This document shows positions 30,956 to 39,657 of a stretch of 40,024 bases of DNA, piece by piece. Every line of letters starts with the position of its first letter. The stretch's first letter is position 1. The stretch spans positions 1 through 40,024 of the forward strand of contig JAZQZM010000081.1 in assembly GCA_045634085.1 (NCBI GenBank), written 5' to 3'. The notes under the pieces were generated by a model, which made no database searches, was not told where the DNA came from, and saw only the letters and a list, made by a program, of their open reading frames with translations. The translations under genes and the position numbers were made by a program. The stretch comes from HGM04593 sp045634085 (GTDB taxonomy: Bacteria; Bacteroidota; Bacteroidia; Bacteroidales; Bacteroidaceae).

Positions 30956-32377
30956 TTATTTCCCTGTATGGGTGTACACAGTGCCTTTTACCTTTATTTT
31001 GCTCTCGATGCTGAGTCTTGAAGGTGTCGGATACTGCAGTTTGTCAAGTTCTTCCACTGCGGCCTTTATGTCGCCGAGGAGCTGGTCGGCCATGTCGCGG
31101 CTGAATCCCTGGCGTACCACAATTCGCATTACGATTGTATCTTCAAGTGTGGCGGGGAGGGTATATGCAGGTACCATCCAGCCATTCTGTTTTAACTTGT
31201 CCTGTAGGTCATAAAGTGTCCATTTACACTGTTTTGAGTACTCTTTCTTCATCTCCCAGATAAATAGTGGGTTGGTGACATCGGTACTGTAGTTCTTGAA
31301 TGGTTTCATTTTGCCAATCTCGCCGTGCAGGTAGCGGGCAATCTCGATTGAGTTGTGCTGGATGGCCTTGTAGCCTTCAAATCCCAAACGTATGAACTGG
31401 TAGTACTGGCCAAGAACCTGTGCTGCCGGACGTGAGAAGTTGAGGCCCACCTGGGTTACTTCGGCACCAAGGTAGTTTACGCTGAACGACATGCTGTCGG
31501 GCAAGAACTTCTTGTCTTTCCAGACAACCCAACCCAATCCGGGGTATACAAGGCCATACTTGTGGCCGCTGGTGCTTATTGAAAGGACCCATTTGAGGCG
31601 GAAGTCCCACTCGACCTCGGGCTGCAGGAATGGCATGATGAAGCCGCCCGATGCTGCATCGACATGGATTGGGATATCGTATCCGGTCTTTGTATTGTAC
31701 TCTTCCAATGCGTCGTTCAATGCTTTGACATCGTCATTGAGGCCTGTCCATGTAACGCCCATGATGGGGACTACACAGATGGTGTTCTCGTCGCACATGG
31801 AAATGGCCTCTTTGGGGCAAAGTGTGAGTTTGTCGGCGGTCAAGGGGACGGTGCGCATCTCAATCTGCCACAGTTGGGCGAACTTTTCCCAAACGACCTG
31901 ATATGCCGATGAGATTACAAAGTTGGGCTTGTCGTAAGGCTTGCCTGCAGCCATTCGACGTTTCTTCCAGCGCTGCCACGCTGCCACGCCACCAAGCATA
32001 CATGCTTCGCTTGAGCCTATGCCCAATGCACCGGCTTTCCATTTTGCCTGTTCTGGGCTGTTCCATAGGTTGGCGATGATGTTGATGCACTTTGCGCACA
32101 TGACTGCGACACGGGGATATTCGGTCTCGTCAATGTAGTTCATGGCAATGGCATCGTTCATCAGCTTGGTGGCGTACGGATCCATATATGTCGTTACGAA
32201 TGTTGCGAGGTTCAGGCGTGGCTGTGTCTGGGCAAATGTCTCGTCCTTTACCATGCTGTAGGCAATCTCTGGAGCTGTTGGCTTCTGTGGAATCTTGTCC
32301 ACGGGTGAGCTCTTGAGCATCTCTTCGGAACCGAATACCGATGTTGTGATGTCGGTCATGCAATTTTCTTTCTTCAT
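30956..32377 (-). CDS. gadB: Glutamate decarboxylase
   Basis: A 473-residue PLP enzyme that turns glutamate into GABA and CO2, using up a proton. The cofactor lysine is Lys273 in STSGHKYG; Asp240 in IHVDAASGGF binds the pyridine nitrogen; GIGSSEACMLGG (119-130) and NFSRPAAQV are further GAD signatures. Length is typical. The C-terminus (VYTHTGK) carries His470; in E. coli GadB a histidine near the end blocks the active site at neutral pH, so a similar pH switch is possible. An internal Met7 is an alternative start. The usual neighbours (gadC antiporter, glutaminase) are absent; an MFS gene is divergent. Confidence 0.93.
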   Translation of the reverse strand: MKKENCMTDITTSVFGSEEMLKSSPVDKIPQKPTAPEIAYSMVKDETFAQTQPRLNLATFVTTYMDPYATKLMNDAIAMNYIDETEYPRVAVMCAKCINIIANLWNSPEQAKWKAGALGIGSSEACMLGGVAAWQRWKKRRMAAGKPYDKPNFVISSAYQVVWEKFAQLWQIEMRTVPLTADKLTLCPKEAISMCDENTICVVPIMGVTWTGLNDDVKALNDALEEYNTKTGYDIPIHVDAASGGFIMPFLQPEVEWDFRLKWVLSISTSGHKYGLVYPGLGWVVWKDKKFLPDSMSFSVNYLGAEVTQVGLNFSRPAAQVLGQYYQFIRLGFEGYKAIQHNSIEIARYLHGEIGKMKPFKNYSTDVTNPLFIWEMKKEYSKQCKWTLYDLQDKLKQNGWMVPAYTLPATLEDTIVMRIVVRQGFSRDMADQLLGDIKAAVEELDKLQYPTPSRLSIESKIKVKGTVYTHTGK

Positions 32378-32391
32378 CTCTTTTTGATTTT

Positions 32392-32411
32392 AAAGGTTTG
32401 TAAAAAGGTTT
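32392..32411. repeat. Tandem AAAGGTTT repeat between gadB and the MFS gene
   Basis: AAAGGTTT occurs at 32392-32399 and again at 32404-32411, 12 bp apart, about 15 bases before the gadB ATG. A possible operator; no regulator is known. Confidence 0.3.
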
Positions 32412-32524
32412 ACGTATAAGGGTAACGCTACGGGTGGTGCATGGGTTCGGCTTTTTATGTTTTTTATGATGTTGCAACATTTTGGTTTTTCCGCTTGTTT
32501 ACAACCTGTATAAAGGATATATGT

Positions 32525-33712
32525 ATGAAAAGGATTGATACAGGAAAAGGGTATATAACCCTATGGGCACTGGCCGGAATATGGTCGGTGTCGGCTTTGA
32601 CTTCTTTGCCGGGATTGGCAGTTTCTCCCATATCGGAAAAGTTGCTTACTGTTTTCCCTGGTGCCACGGAACTTGATATACAGATGCTGACAACATTGCC
32701 GTCACTGCTTGTGATTCCGCTGATTCTGATTGCGGGATATATAAGTGAGAAGGTGGGGTATATAAGGCTGTTGTATAGTGGTTTAGTGCTATTTCTTTTG
32801 AGTGGTGCTTTATATTTTTTCTGTGGTGATATCAAACAGCTTATAATTGTGAGTGCCATGCTGGGGATAGGTGCCGGAATGATAATTCCACTGTCGACAG
32901 CTTTGGTTTCTAAATTCTTTAAGGGTGAAGAACGTACCCGTCAATATGGTTATGTGTCGGCGATAACCAACATTACACTTGTGGTGGCGACGGCATTGAC
33001 AGGCTGGCTTGCCGATATTCAATGGCGATTGCCATTTCTTGTGTATCTCTTGCCGTTGTTCTCCATAATTCTTGTCCCGGCAATCAGGCGTGGTGAAAAG
33101 TCTGTTGCCCGTGATGACGAGGAAGGTGATGGTGGCTTGGACCGTGGGACGATAGAGTATGGTGCCTTGTCCGAGTATATGATATATTACCTGCTCATTA
33201 CATGCCTTGTTATGGCTGTGGATATTAATCTGCCGTTCCTCTTGGGTGGATATGGTTATGATAGTGCAACTTCTGGGGTAGTTATTGCGCTTTTCTTTTT
33301 GGCAATGATGCTTCCGGGACTTTTCCTTAACCGTATTTTAGCTGTTGTGAAAGGGAAGGTGCTGACTATTTCTTTGCTGCTGATAATGCTTGGTCTTGCC
33401 GATATTTTCTTAAATACCTCATTGCTGTTTGTTATTGTCGGTTGTGTGGTTGCTGGAGTCGGCTATGGTATCGCGCAACCGTATATATATGACAGAACGG
33501 CCTCTCTAGCGTCGGGAAAGAGGGTTACATACGCTTTGGCTCTTGTGATGACAATGAATTATGTTGCAATAGTCATTGCTCCTTTTGTGACAGAATATCT
33601 GCAGAAGTACGTGGGTTTGAAAGGGAATGCAGCTCCCTTTCTTATTAATGCAGTCATTGCGGCTGTAGCGTTGGTTTACATGCTGTTGCGTAGGTGGTTT
33701 GTGAAAAGATAG
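32525..33712 (+). CDS. MFS transporter
   Basis: A 395-residue protein from the ATG at 32525 (MKRIDTGKGY); the frame continues upstream to 32441, but that stretch is AT-rich and divergent from gadB. About twelve hydrophobic segments in two halves, with an acidic central loop (ARDDEEGDGG, near residue 195). The loop between helices 2 and 3 (GYISEKVGYIRLL) fits the MFS motif G-x3-D-K-x-G in relaxed form, and ADIQWRLPFLVYLLP matches the helix 5-6 W-R-x-x-F motif. An exporter or sugar/drug carrier; substrate unknown. The next transporter gene begins 27 bases after the stop, so they are probably cotranscribed. Confidence 0.85.
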   Translation: MKRIDTGKGYITLWALAGIWSVSALTSLPGLAVSPISEKLLTVFPGATELDIQMLTTLPSLLVIPLILIAGYISEKVGYIRLLYSGLVLFLLSGALYFFCGDIKQLIIVSAMLGIGAGMIIPLSTALVSKFFKGEERTRQYGYVSAITNITLVVATALTGWLADIQWRLPFLVYLLPLFSIILVPAIRRGEKSVARDDEEGDGGLDRGTIEYGALSEYMIYYLLITCLVMAVDINLPFLLGGYGYDSATSGVVIALFFLAMMLPGLFLNRILAVVKGKVLTISLLLIMLGLADIFLNTSLLFVIVGCVVAGVGYGIAQPYIYDRTASLASGKRVTYALALVMTMNYVAIVIAPFVTEYLQKYVGLKGNAAPFLINAVIAAVALVYMLLRRWFVKR

Positions 33713-33739
33713 TGTGATAAGATTATATGGATTGTTGTT

Positions 33740-34633
33740 ATGGACGGGTTTTCAAAAGGTTCGTTGGCGTTGTTGACTGCGCGTGTCTTTAGTGGATTGA
33801 ATGTCAATGCTCTGAGTTATCTGCTTCCACTTTGGATTGCTCCATTGAGTTGTGTTTCTTTGCGTCTTGCATTCGGGGCGGTTGTCTTCTGGATTGTATC
33901 CATATTTTCAAAGCCTGAGACTGTGGGTTGGAAGGATGCGTTGCGGCTGGTGGCTCTGGGGGCGTTGGGTATATATGGATATATGTCGCTGTATGCCCTG
34001 AGTATAAGTTATACAACGCCTGTCAACTTTGCTATCTTTAATGCGATGCAGCCTTTATGGGTTGTGATTGTCTCGGCCGTTGTCTATCGTGAGAGTGTAG
34101 AACCACGTCAGTTGCTTGGTCTTGCCATGGGGTTTGTGGGAGCATTGCTCTGTATTCTCTCAGAACCATCGGCAAGGGTGGCGAGCAATCCGTTGTTGGG
34201 CAACGTGCTGGCAATTGTGGCTTCGGTCATTTCGGCTGTGTATCTTGTATTCTCGGCCAAAATGGCTGGTCGTTTTTCAAGTTTCACTATATTGAGGTAT
34301 ACTTTTTCTTCGGCTGCGGTAGTTTCGTGCATTGTTATGATGTTTGCCGGCTTCAGCGCGCCTATGTTTGAAAAAGAGGCCGGCCTGCTTCCTTGGCTTG
34401 TACTTGCTTTTGTACTTATTTTCCCGACTGTAGTCACGTATTTTCTTATTCCTATTGGTCTGAAGCACCTCAAGAGCACAGTTGTTGCGCTTTATGGCTA
34501 TGTAACTCTTATTGTTGCGGCGTTTTTCTCATTCCTGCTCGGAATGGATCATTTTGAACCAATCATACTGGTTTCCTTGGCGCTGATAGGCGGCAGTATA
34601 TGTCTTGTGGGGGTGTCGAAGGGTACTCGGTAG
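33740..34633 (+). CDS. DMT-superfamily (EamA) transporter
   Basis: A 297-residue protein with ten hydrophobic helices as two EamA repeats (about 8-137 and 150-290). Typical elements are VSLRLAFGAVVFW in helix 2 of the first repeat, YTTPVNFAIFNAMQPLWVVIVSAVVYRESV at the end of it (first part ALSISYTTPVN), and the corresponding LKSTVVALYGYVTLIVAAFF in the second. Members export amino acids or other metabolites from the cytoplasm. It follows the MFS gene closely. No clear terminator before the protease gene 118 bases downstream, which has its own -7 box. Confidence 0.87.
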   Translation: MDGFSKGSLALLTARVFSGLNVNALSYLLPLWIAPLSCVSLRLAFGAVVFWIVSIFSKPETVGWKDALRLVALGALGIYGYMSLYALSISYTTPVNFAIFNAMQPLWVVIVSAVVYRESVEPRQLLGLAMGFVGALLCILSEPSARVASNPLLGNVLAIVASVISAVYLVFSAKMAGRFSSFTILRYTFSSAAVVSCIVMMFAGFSAPMFEKEAGLLPWLVLAFVLIFPTVVTYFLIPIGLKHLKSTVVALYGYVTLIVAAFFSFLLGMDHFEPIILVSLALIGGSICLVGVSKGTR

Positions 34634-34719
34634 ATTTGAAGGGTAGTGAACGGGCTGTTTTTTCACTTCGGAGGAACCAAAAATCTCTTTTAAACTATGT
34701 CATTATCGGGAATAATGTG

Positions 34720-34727
34720 TAAATTTG
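34720..34727 (+). promoter_or_regulatory. Probable -7 box for the M6 protease gene
   Basis: A perfect TAAATTTG 25 bases before the ATG at 34752; -33 box unclear. Confidence 0.45.
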
Positions 34728-34751
34728 CATTTGATATAAATCTATTATTAA

Positions 34752-37262
34752 ATGAAAAAGTATACATTGTTGCTGGTTATACTGTTGGTTGCTGCTGTTG
34801 CATATGCAGTACCGGCCCATAGGATGTCAAAAAAGGTGAAACAGTCCGATGGTACAGAGTTGACTGTGGTTCTGGCAGGTGACGAGGCTTTGCATTTCTA
34901 TACAACTCTTGATGGAAAGCCTCTTGTAAAGGAGGTTAACGGTGATTATTCCTATGCTATGTTCTCTTCGGAGGGCAAGTTTGTCTCAACACAATGCCTT
35001 GCGCATGACAAGAATGTCCGTACTGTTGTTGAAAATGCTTTTATTGAGTCTATTGACTATGAAATGATGAGTGCGTCTTTGAGTAAGGCGGTAAATGCGC
35101 GTTCGGCAAAGTTCAGGGCTGCTGCCCAAAAGGCGGGTTCGCAGATTGTGCCTGAAGGCGATGTAAACGTTGCAGTGCTCCTGGTACAGTTCAAGGATAC
35201 AAAATTCACTTATACCAAAGAGGATTTCAACAATATTCTAAACACCAAGGATTACGTATATGAGAACCCAATAGCTAACAGCATCGGTAGTGCGCGTGAC
35301 TATTTCATGGCGCAGTCCGACGGCAAGTTCCGTCCAAACTTCATTGTTACGGATATTGTGACTCTTGACAACAATATGTCATACTATGGCGGTAATGATG
35401 CCAATGATGAGGACAAGAAACCGACATATGCTATAAAGGAGGGTATAAAGAAGGCTGATGCTGCCGGTTTTGATTTCTCGAAGTGCGACAACAACGGTGA
35501 CGGCGAGGTTGAATTCGTATACTGCATATATGCCGGATATTCGGAGAATTATGGAGCTGATGCGAACACCATATGGCCACATCAGTGGCAACTTTCGGCC
35601 CAATCGGGTACAATTACGGTTGACGGCGTGAAGTGCGATACATATGCCTGCAGTGGTGAGTTGATATATAATGAAAGCTATGAGAGCCGTATAGGCAAGA
35701 CGCTTGCCGGCATTGGTGTCATGTGCCATGAATTCTCGCACTGCCTTGGTCTTCACGACATCTATGACACGACATATGATAGCGGTAATTGGGGTATGGA
35801 CTATTGGGATCTTATGGATCAGGGCAGCTATGCTGCCGAAGGCTATGTCCCTGTAGGCTACAGTGCATATCAGCGTGATTTCTGCGGTTGGAGAAAGCTT
35901 GTGGAGATTGACTCAAGAGGCTCGTACTCGATGGAAGCATTGACACAAGGCGGTGTCGGCTACAAAGTTGTCAACGATGCCAACAATAACGAATATTATA
36001 TCCTTGAGAACCGCAAGCAAGAGGGATGGGATACATATCTGTTCGGCAGCGGCATGCTTGTGATTCACGTGGATTACCTTAAATCGGCATGGGACAATAA
36101 CAGAATCAATGTAACGACGAATCATCCACGCTATACGTTGATTCCTGCAGATAATGAACTGCTTGCTTATGACAGCAAAAACCCAAATGCATTTGTGTCC
36201 AGCATCAAAGCTGACGTATGGCCAGGACCAAGTGGCAATACCGAACTCACAAATACTTCAATTCCTGCAGCCAAGGTTTACGCGGGCGGTTACATGAACA
36301 AGCCTATTACGGATATCAAGTATCAGGATGGTGTCATATCGTTCAATTTCATGTATGGCATTTTTGCTGGTGCCCCGACCGTGCAGCAGGCTAGCGACAT
36401 TACTTCAACTTCTTTTGTTGCCAATTGGAGTGCTGTAGAGAATGCAACTGAGTATATGGTTGAACTTTATAAGGAGGTGGGTGCTGCTGATGGCGCTGGT
36501 GACAAGGAGGTTATCCTTGACGAGGATTTCATGAATTGCGCTGTGGCCAATACTGAGTTGAATGATGACATAATTGACAGTTATATGTCATCGACCGGCT
36601 GGGAGTGCAAGAATGTATACAGCGAGAATGGTGCACTCCGCATCGGTTCAAGCAAGAATCCCGGTGTCCTTTTTACACCATGGCTGGAAGCATCGGGCAA
36701 CGTTGTCACAACTATGGATGCGTTGCTCTACAACAGCGGCAAGGATACAGGTGTGGTTCTTACTATAGAGTATTACGATGAGGATAACGAGATGATTGCG
36801 TCTGAGGATTTCAGCGTGACAGGAACAAATCAGAAGGTCTCTTCGGCTGCTGACGTGGATGGTGAATTCTACGTGGCTATATATACACATAATTCAACAG
36901 GTAACAATCGTGTTAATATCGACAATCTGAATATCACTAAGGAGACTTCCGTAAAGAGAAATCTTGTAACATGTGTTGCTACAAGCGCAACAAGTTATGG
37001 ATTCAACAATCTTGACGAAGGTGCAAAATATCTTTATAGAGTGAAGGCTTCTGACGGTGATGCTTCATCTGATTTTTCAGATTATATGGAGGTTGCATTG
37101 TGGCCAACATCAATTGACGATGTGCTTGCTGTTGACGGTGCTGTCGAGGTTTACTGCATTTCTGGCGTAAAGGTATACAGTGGCAATGGTATGCCTGAGC
37201 TTGCAAAAGGCGTGTATGTGGTTGTAACAGCGTCTGGCGCGCGTAAGATTGTGATTGAGTAA
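34752..37262 (+). CDS. Secreted M6-family metalloprotease with fibronectin-like and sorting-like C-terminal domains
   Basis: An 836-residue precursor with signal peptide MKKYTLLLVILLVAAVAYA. A propeptide-like region (20-135) precedes an M6 (immune inhibitor A-type) peptidase: zinc motif H326-E-F-S-H330-x2-G333-L-H-D and Met-turn DLMDQGSY (353-360), with an EF-hand-like calcium loop DNNGDGEVEF (246-255). After about 545 come a fibronectin type III-like module (TSTSFVANWSAVENATEYMVELY), a jelly-roll-like insert and the end of the FN3 fold. The last ~65 residues (SIDDV, then VYCISGVKVYSG, ELAKGVYVVV, RKIVIE) resemble the C-terminal signal of type IX secretion cargo. A surface or released protease is therefore likely. 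Single gene with terminator. Confidence 0.87.
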   Translation: MKKYTLLLVILLVAAVAYAVPAHRMSKKVKQSDGTELTVVLAGDEALHFYTTLDGKPLVKEVNGDYSYAMFSSEGKFVSTQCLAHDKNVRTVVENAFIESIDYEMMSASLSKAVNARSAKFRAAAQKAGSQIVPEGDVNVAVLLVQFKDTKFTYTKEDFNNILNTKDYVYENPIANSIGSARDYFMAQSDGKFRPNFIVTDIVTLDNNMSYYGGNDANDEDKKPTYAIKEGIKKADAAGFDFSKCDNNGDGEVEFVYCIYAGYSENYGADANTIWPHQWQLSAQSGTITVDGVKCDTYACSGELIYNESYESRIGKTLAGIGVMCHEFSHCLGLHDIYDTTYDSGNWGMDYWDLMDQGSYAAEGYVPVGYSAYQRDFCGWRKLVEIDSRGSYSMEALTQGGVGYKVVNDANNNEYYILENRKQEGWDTYLFGSGMLVIHVDYLKSAWDNNRINVTTNHPRYTLIPADNELLAYDSKNPNAFVSSIKADVWPGPSGNTELTNTSIPAAKVYAGGYMNKPITDIKYQDGVISFNFMYGIFAGAPTVQQASDITSTSFVANWSAVENATEYMVELYKEVGAADGAGDKEVILDEDFMNCAVANTELNDDIIDSYMSSTGWECKNVYSENGALRIGSSKNPGVLFTPWLEASGNVVTTMDALLYNSGKDTGVVLTIEYYDEDNEMIASEDFSVTGTNQKVSSAADVDGEFYVAIYTHNSTGNNRVNIDNLNITKETSVKRNLVTCVATSATSYGFNNLDEGAKYLYRVKASDGDASSDFSDYMEVALWPTSIDDVLAVDGAVEVYCISGVKVYSGNGMPELAKGVYVVVTASGARKIVIE

Positions 37263-37308
37263 ACTTTGTTACAATGCCTTTATTGGCGTTGTAGAAGCAC
37301 TTTTATAT

Positions 37309-37338
37309 GGCCTGTTCCGCAAGGAGCAGGCTTTTTTT
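37309..37338 (+). terminator. Intrinsic terminator of the M6 protease gene
   Basis: GCCTGTTCC (37310-37318), loop GCAA, GGAGCAGGC (37323-37331), then seven T. Confidence 0.88.
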
Positions 37339-38423
37339 GCCATTTATGTAACCGACTGCAGGCGGGAATGGCTTCTTTGATGTTGCCAGGGCTTTTCTTG
37401 GCTTTTTATCGTGCAGTTTTGCCCAGTCATGTTGATATGGGCATTCTGACGCTACGGTTTATTTGGAAGGTAAATTCCATATTATGGAAGGATGTGACAT
37501 ACGTCATCATTAACCAGGATGGATGAGGTCTTATATTGTGGACCTGTGCTTTCTTTGATACAGGATATGCAGCATCTCCTTCGTTAGCCTCTCTTACTGT
37601 TGTCGTAATTTCCTTTCTTCTCAGTTGTGGTTTCCTGGAAATGCCCTTGTTGTCAGCATTTTATCCCTTGTCTATCAGGTTTGTGATTCTATATACAATG
37701 CTATATTGGGTATAAATGCTTGTATTTCAGCTCTTTTGCTCCTAAATGACTCGCTGAGAATTCAAAAATAGGCTTCAATTCCTACATAGTATCGATTTTC
37801 TTCAATTATTTCATCGTTCGCGCTTTCGGTAGGTGAATTAGCCCTATCGCTTGTTATGAAATGAATATTTATTTGATTTTTTTATTGAACAAATGTAAAT
37901 CTTTTAAAAACACGTTGTGTATATATGTAAATTCGGTAAAGATAAAATACGTGTGATAGGGTGGGGTGTCGGCGGCATGTTTACATTGTATATACAAATG
38001 TTTGGCAGTGTTGCCATGTGTCAAGTATTGGCGTTAGGGTTATCAACAATCGGTTATGAACAGCGTTGATACTCATATGCATAAAATATACAGTTTGTTA
38101 TCGTGGTGTGTTATGTTGTGTAAATCAATAATTTAGGCGTTATTTTATTATCCTTTTGTATAACTGAATATTGCTTTATGATGTTTTTTGGGTCGCTTTT
38201 GTGTATATATTGTGGCATTTCTTTTTATAATGTTTGGAATATCAGTGTTTTGTGTTGGAAATGCAATGTGGATTATAGGTATGGCGTCTTCTCTGTTTGT
38301 TTTCAGGATTTAATCCTTGTGTACTTTTACGGAGCTTCTGGAGAATTGTTGTTTGCTTTTTGTAAACGGTGCGGGTGTGTTATAAATGTAAATTATTTGA
38401 TTGTGTTTTGTGTTTTGCTGAGT
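37339..38423. other. GT-rich gene-poor region
   Basis: About 1.1 kb with no convincing gene. The plus strand is strikingly rich in T and G, most of all at 38160-38450. It holds a perfect 12-bp palindrome TTGTATATACAA (37986-37997), related TATATACAA or GTATATATG words near 37690 and 37920, and a short minus-strand open stretch (37762-37881). Short frames on the plus strand translate to Cys/Phe/Val-rich peptides without family features. It ends at the promoter of the XRE gene. Confidence 0.6.
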
Positions 38424-38455
38424 GTTGTTAGTTTGGAAAATAGTTGTTATCTTTG
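38424..38455 (+). promoter_or_regulatory. Promoter of the XRE regulator gene
   Basis: GTTG (38424-38427), 20 bp, then TATCTTTG (38448-38455). A second perfect -7 box, TACTTTTG (38482-38489), lies closer to the ATG without a well-spaced -33 box. Confidence 0.6.
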
Positions 38456-38505
38456 TAGAGGTGTTTGTTTAAACGATTGTATACTTTTGTAAAACTGCAT
38501 AAATG

Positions 38506-39036
38506 ATGAACGAGAGAGAAAGGATTGAATTGCTGATGAAGTGCTACGAACTTACTTCATCCCAGTTTGCCGACCGTACGGGAATTCAGCGTGCGTCGGT
38601 ATCACATATCATCAGTGGCCGTAACAAGCCAAGTCTTGAGGTTATGCAGAAGATATATGAGGCTTTTCCTGAACTTGACCTGAAATGGCTCATGACAGGT
38701 GTGGGTGAAGAGCCTGTAGCCGGCAGGTACGGAGGAAATGATACTGCAATGCCTGAGAATTCTCTCTTTGCACAGCAGTTGTCCGAGTTACGTACAGCTG
38801 CGTCTGTAGCGCAGGTGGTACAGCATACCCAAACATCCCAGGTTGCCCAGTATGCGGCGTCTCAGGAACCGGAACAGTCGGTAGCAAGGCCTCAGCAGGT
38901 TTCCAGGCCTGTAGAACGCCAACGTAAGCCTGTTGTATCCAAGATGCGCCAACAGCCGGTTGCTGAACGCAGGATAAAGGAGATACGCATATTTTATACT
39001 GATGGTACATATGAGACACTGATTCCTGAAAAATAA
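38506..39036 (+). CDS. XRE-type helix-turn-helix regulator
   Basis: A 176-residue protein (ATG at 38506; an ATG at 38503 adds one Met). The N-terminal HTH_3 domain (about 1-65) shows LTSSQFADRTGIQRASVSHI and SGRNKPSLEVMQKI, then DLKWLMTGVGEE. A long low-complexity middle (about 75-150) is rich in Gln, Ala, Ser, Val and Pro, and the short C-terminal block RIKEIRIFYTDGTYETLIPE is a beta-hairpin seen at the end of similar Bacteroidota regulators. It is chromosomal-regulator-like rather than obviously phage-derived; no prophage genes are in view. An insertion sequence starts 54 bases after its stop. Target unknown. Confidence 0.82.
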   Translation: MNERERIELLMKCYELTSSQFADRTGIQRASVSHIISGRNKPSLEVMQKIYEAFPELDLKWLMTGVGEEPVAGRYGGNDTAMPENSLFAQQLSELRTAASVAQVVQHTQTSQVAQYAASQEPEQSVARPQQVSRPVERQRKPVVSKMRQQPVAERRIKEIRIFYTDGTYETLIPEK

Positions 39037-39132
39037 TGCGGTTTCAGTTCATGTGCGCGACGTAAGAGTCTTAGGGTGGCCGTATTGAAGTGACCCCCAA
39101 AAGTTAGACAAAAAACTTTTGGGGTTTATTTT

Positions 39133-39657
39133 ATGCGTAAGAAACACGATTATTCAGCATTGCTAAAATATATGCATATGCTTGAAGATGGTTATTCCAT
39201 CAATTATGTTCATACCAATTATGGTATTAATGAAGCCCAACTATCCAAACTGTGGTTCTTGTACCAGAAAAAAGGAGCAAAGGCCCTTCATCAGCAAGAA
39301 TACACTCGCAGTAATGCAACTTTTAGACACAAAGTTGTATTGGATATTGAAAACAATGGCATATCTTTGGTGCAAGCCTCAATAAAATATGGAGTAAGTA
39401 CCGTCAGTTTATGGAAATGGTTGAAGATTTACCACAAAGGTGGCATCGAAGCTCTGTCAATAACCAAGAAACGAGGCCGACCACCAGGTATGGGAAGACC
39501 AAAGAAAGTACAAAAGCCGGAAGCTGAACTTGAGCGCCTCCGTAGAGAGGTTCAAGAACTAAAGACGGAGGTTGCGTTGCTAAAAAAAGTGAAAGCCTTA
39601 GTCGAGGAAAGAGAAGCCCGTCTGCGCGCGATTGGGCAGGGGCAATCCGAGAACTAA
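39133..39657 (+). CDS. IS3-family transposase OrfA
   Basis: A 174-residue DNA-binding protein of the IS150-like type. Two HTH modules (about 5-50: YSALLKYMHMLEDGYSINYV; about 60-105: GISLVQASIKYGVSTVSLWK) are followed by a basic AT-hook-like stretch KKRGRPPGMGRPKK (about 113-126) and a leucine zipper (LERLRREVQELKTEVALLKK, about 134-153) for multimerisation. It binds the IS ends; fused to OrfB it forms the transposase. The slippery run A AAA AAA G (39582-39589) sits in the zipper codons, so a fraction of ribosomes would move into the OrfB frame. Translation starts 9 bases after an end hairpin. Confidence 0.9.
   Translation: MRKKHDYSALLKYMHMLEDGYSINYVHTNYGINEAQLSKLWFLYQKKGAKALHQQEYTRSNATFRHKVVLDIENNGISLVQASIKYGVSTVSLWKWLKIYHKGGIEALSITKKRGRPPGMGRPKKVQKPEAELERLRREVQELKTEVALLKKVKALVEEREARLRAIGQGQSEN
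39582..39588 (+). promoter_or_regulatory. Programmed -1 frameshift site
   Basis: Seven A in the phase A AAA AAA relative to OrfA, followed by G, the canonical IS3-family slippery heptamer. A GC-rich stem (GCCC with GGGC, around 39615-39645) lies downstream and could stimulate slippage. Confidence 0.75.

Noticed and set aside
30816..31214. Hydrophobic plus-strand frame overlapping the gadB 3' end
   Set aside because: It looks membrane-like, but half of it is antisense to gadB and it spans the inverted-repeat element; no known transporter motif.
37266..37526. Plus-strand frame of 86 codons after the M6 protease
   Set aside because: It begins four bases after the protease stop and crosses that gene's terminator hairpin; no family features.
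37900..38120. Possible replication origin
   Set aside because: The words TTATCAACA (38040) and TTATGAACA (38052) resemble DnaA boxes, but each deviates, no cluster of good TTATCCACA sites exists and no dnaA or dnaN is near.
38178..38492. Plus-strand frame of 104 codons in the GT-rich gap
   Set aside because: The translation is a Cys/Phe/Val-rich string produced by TGT, TTT and GTT codons, with no domain, and it runs into the promoter of the XRE gene.
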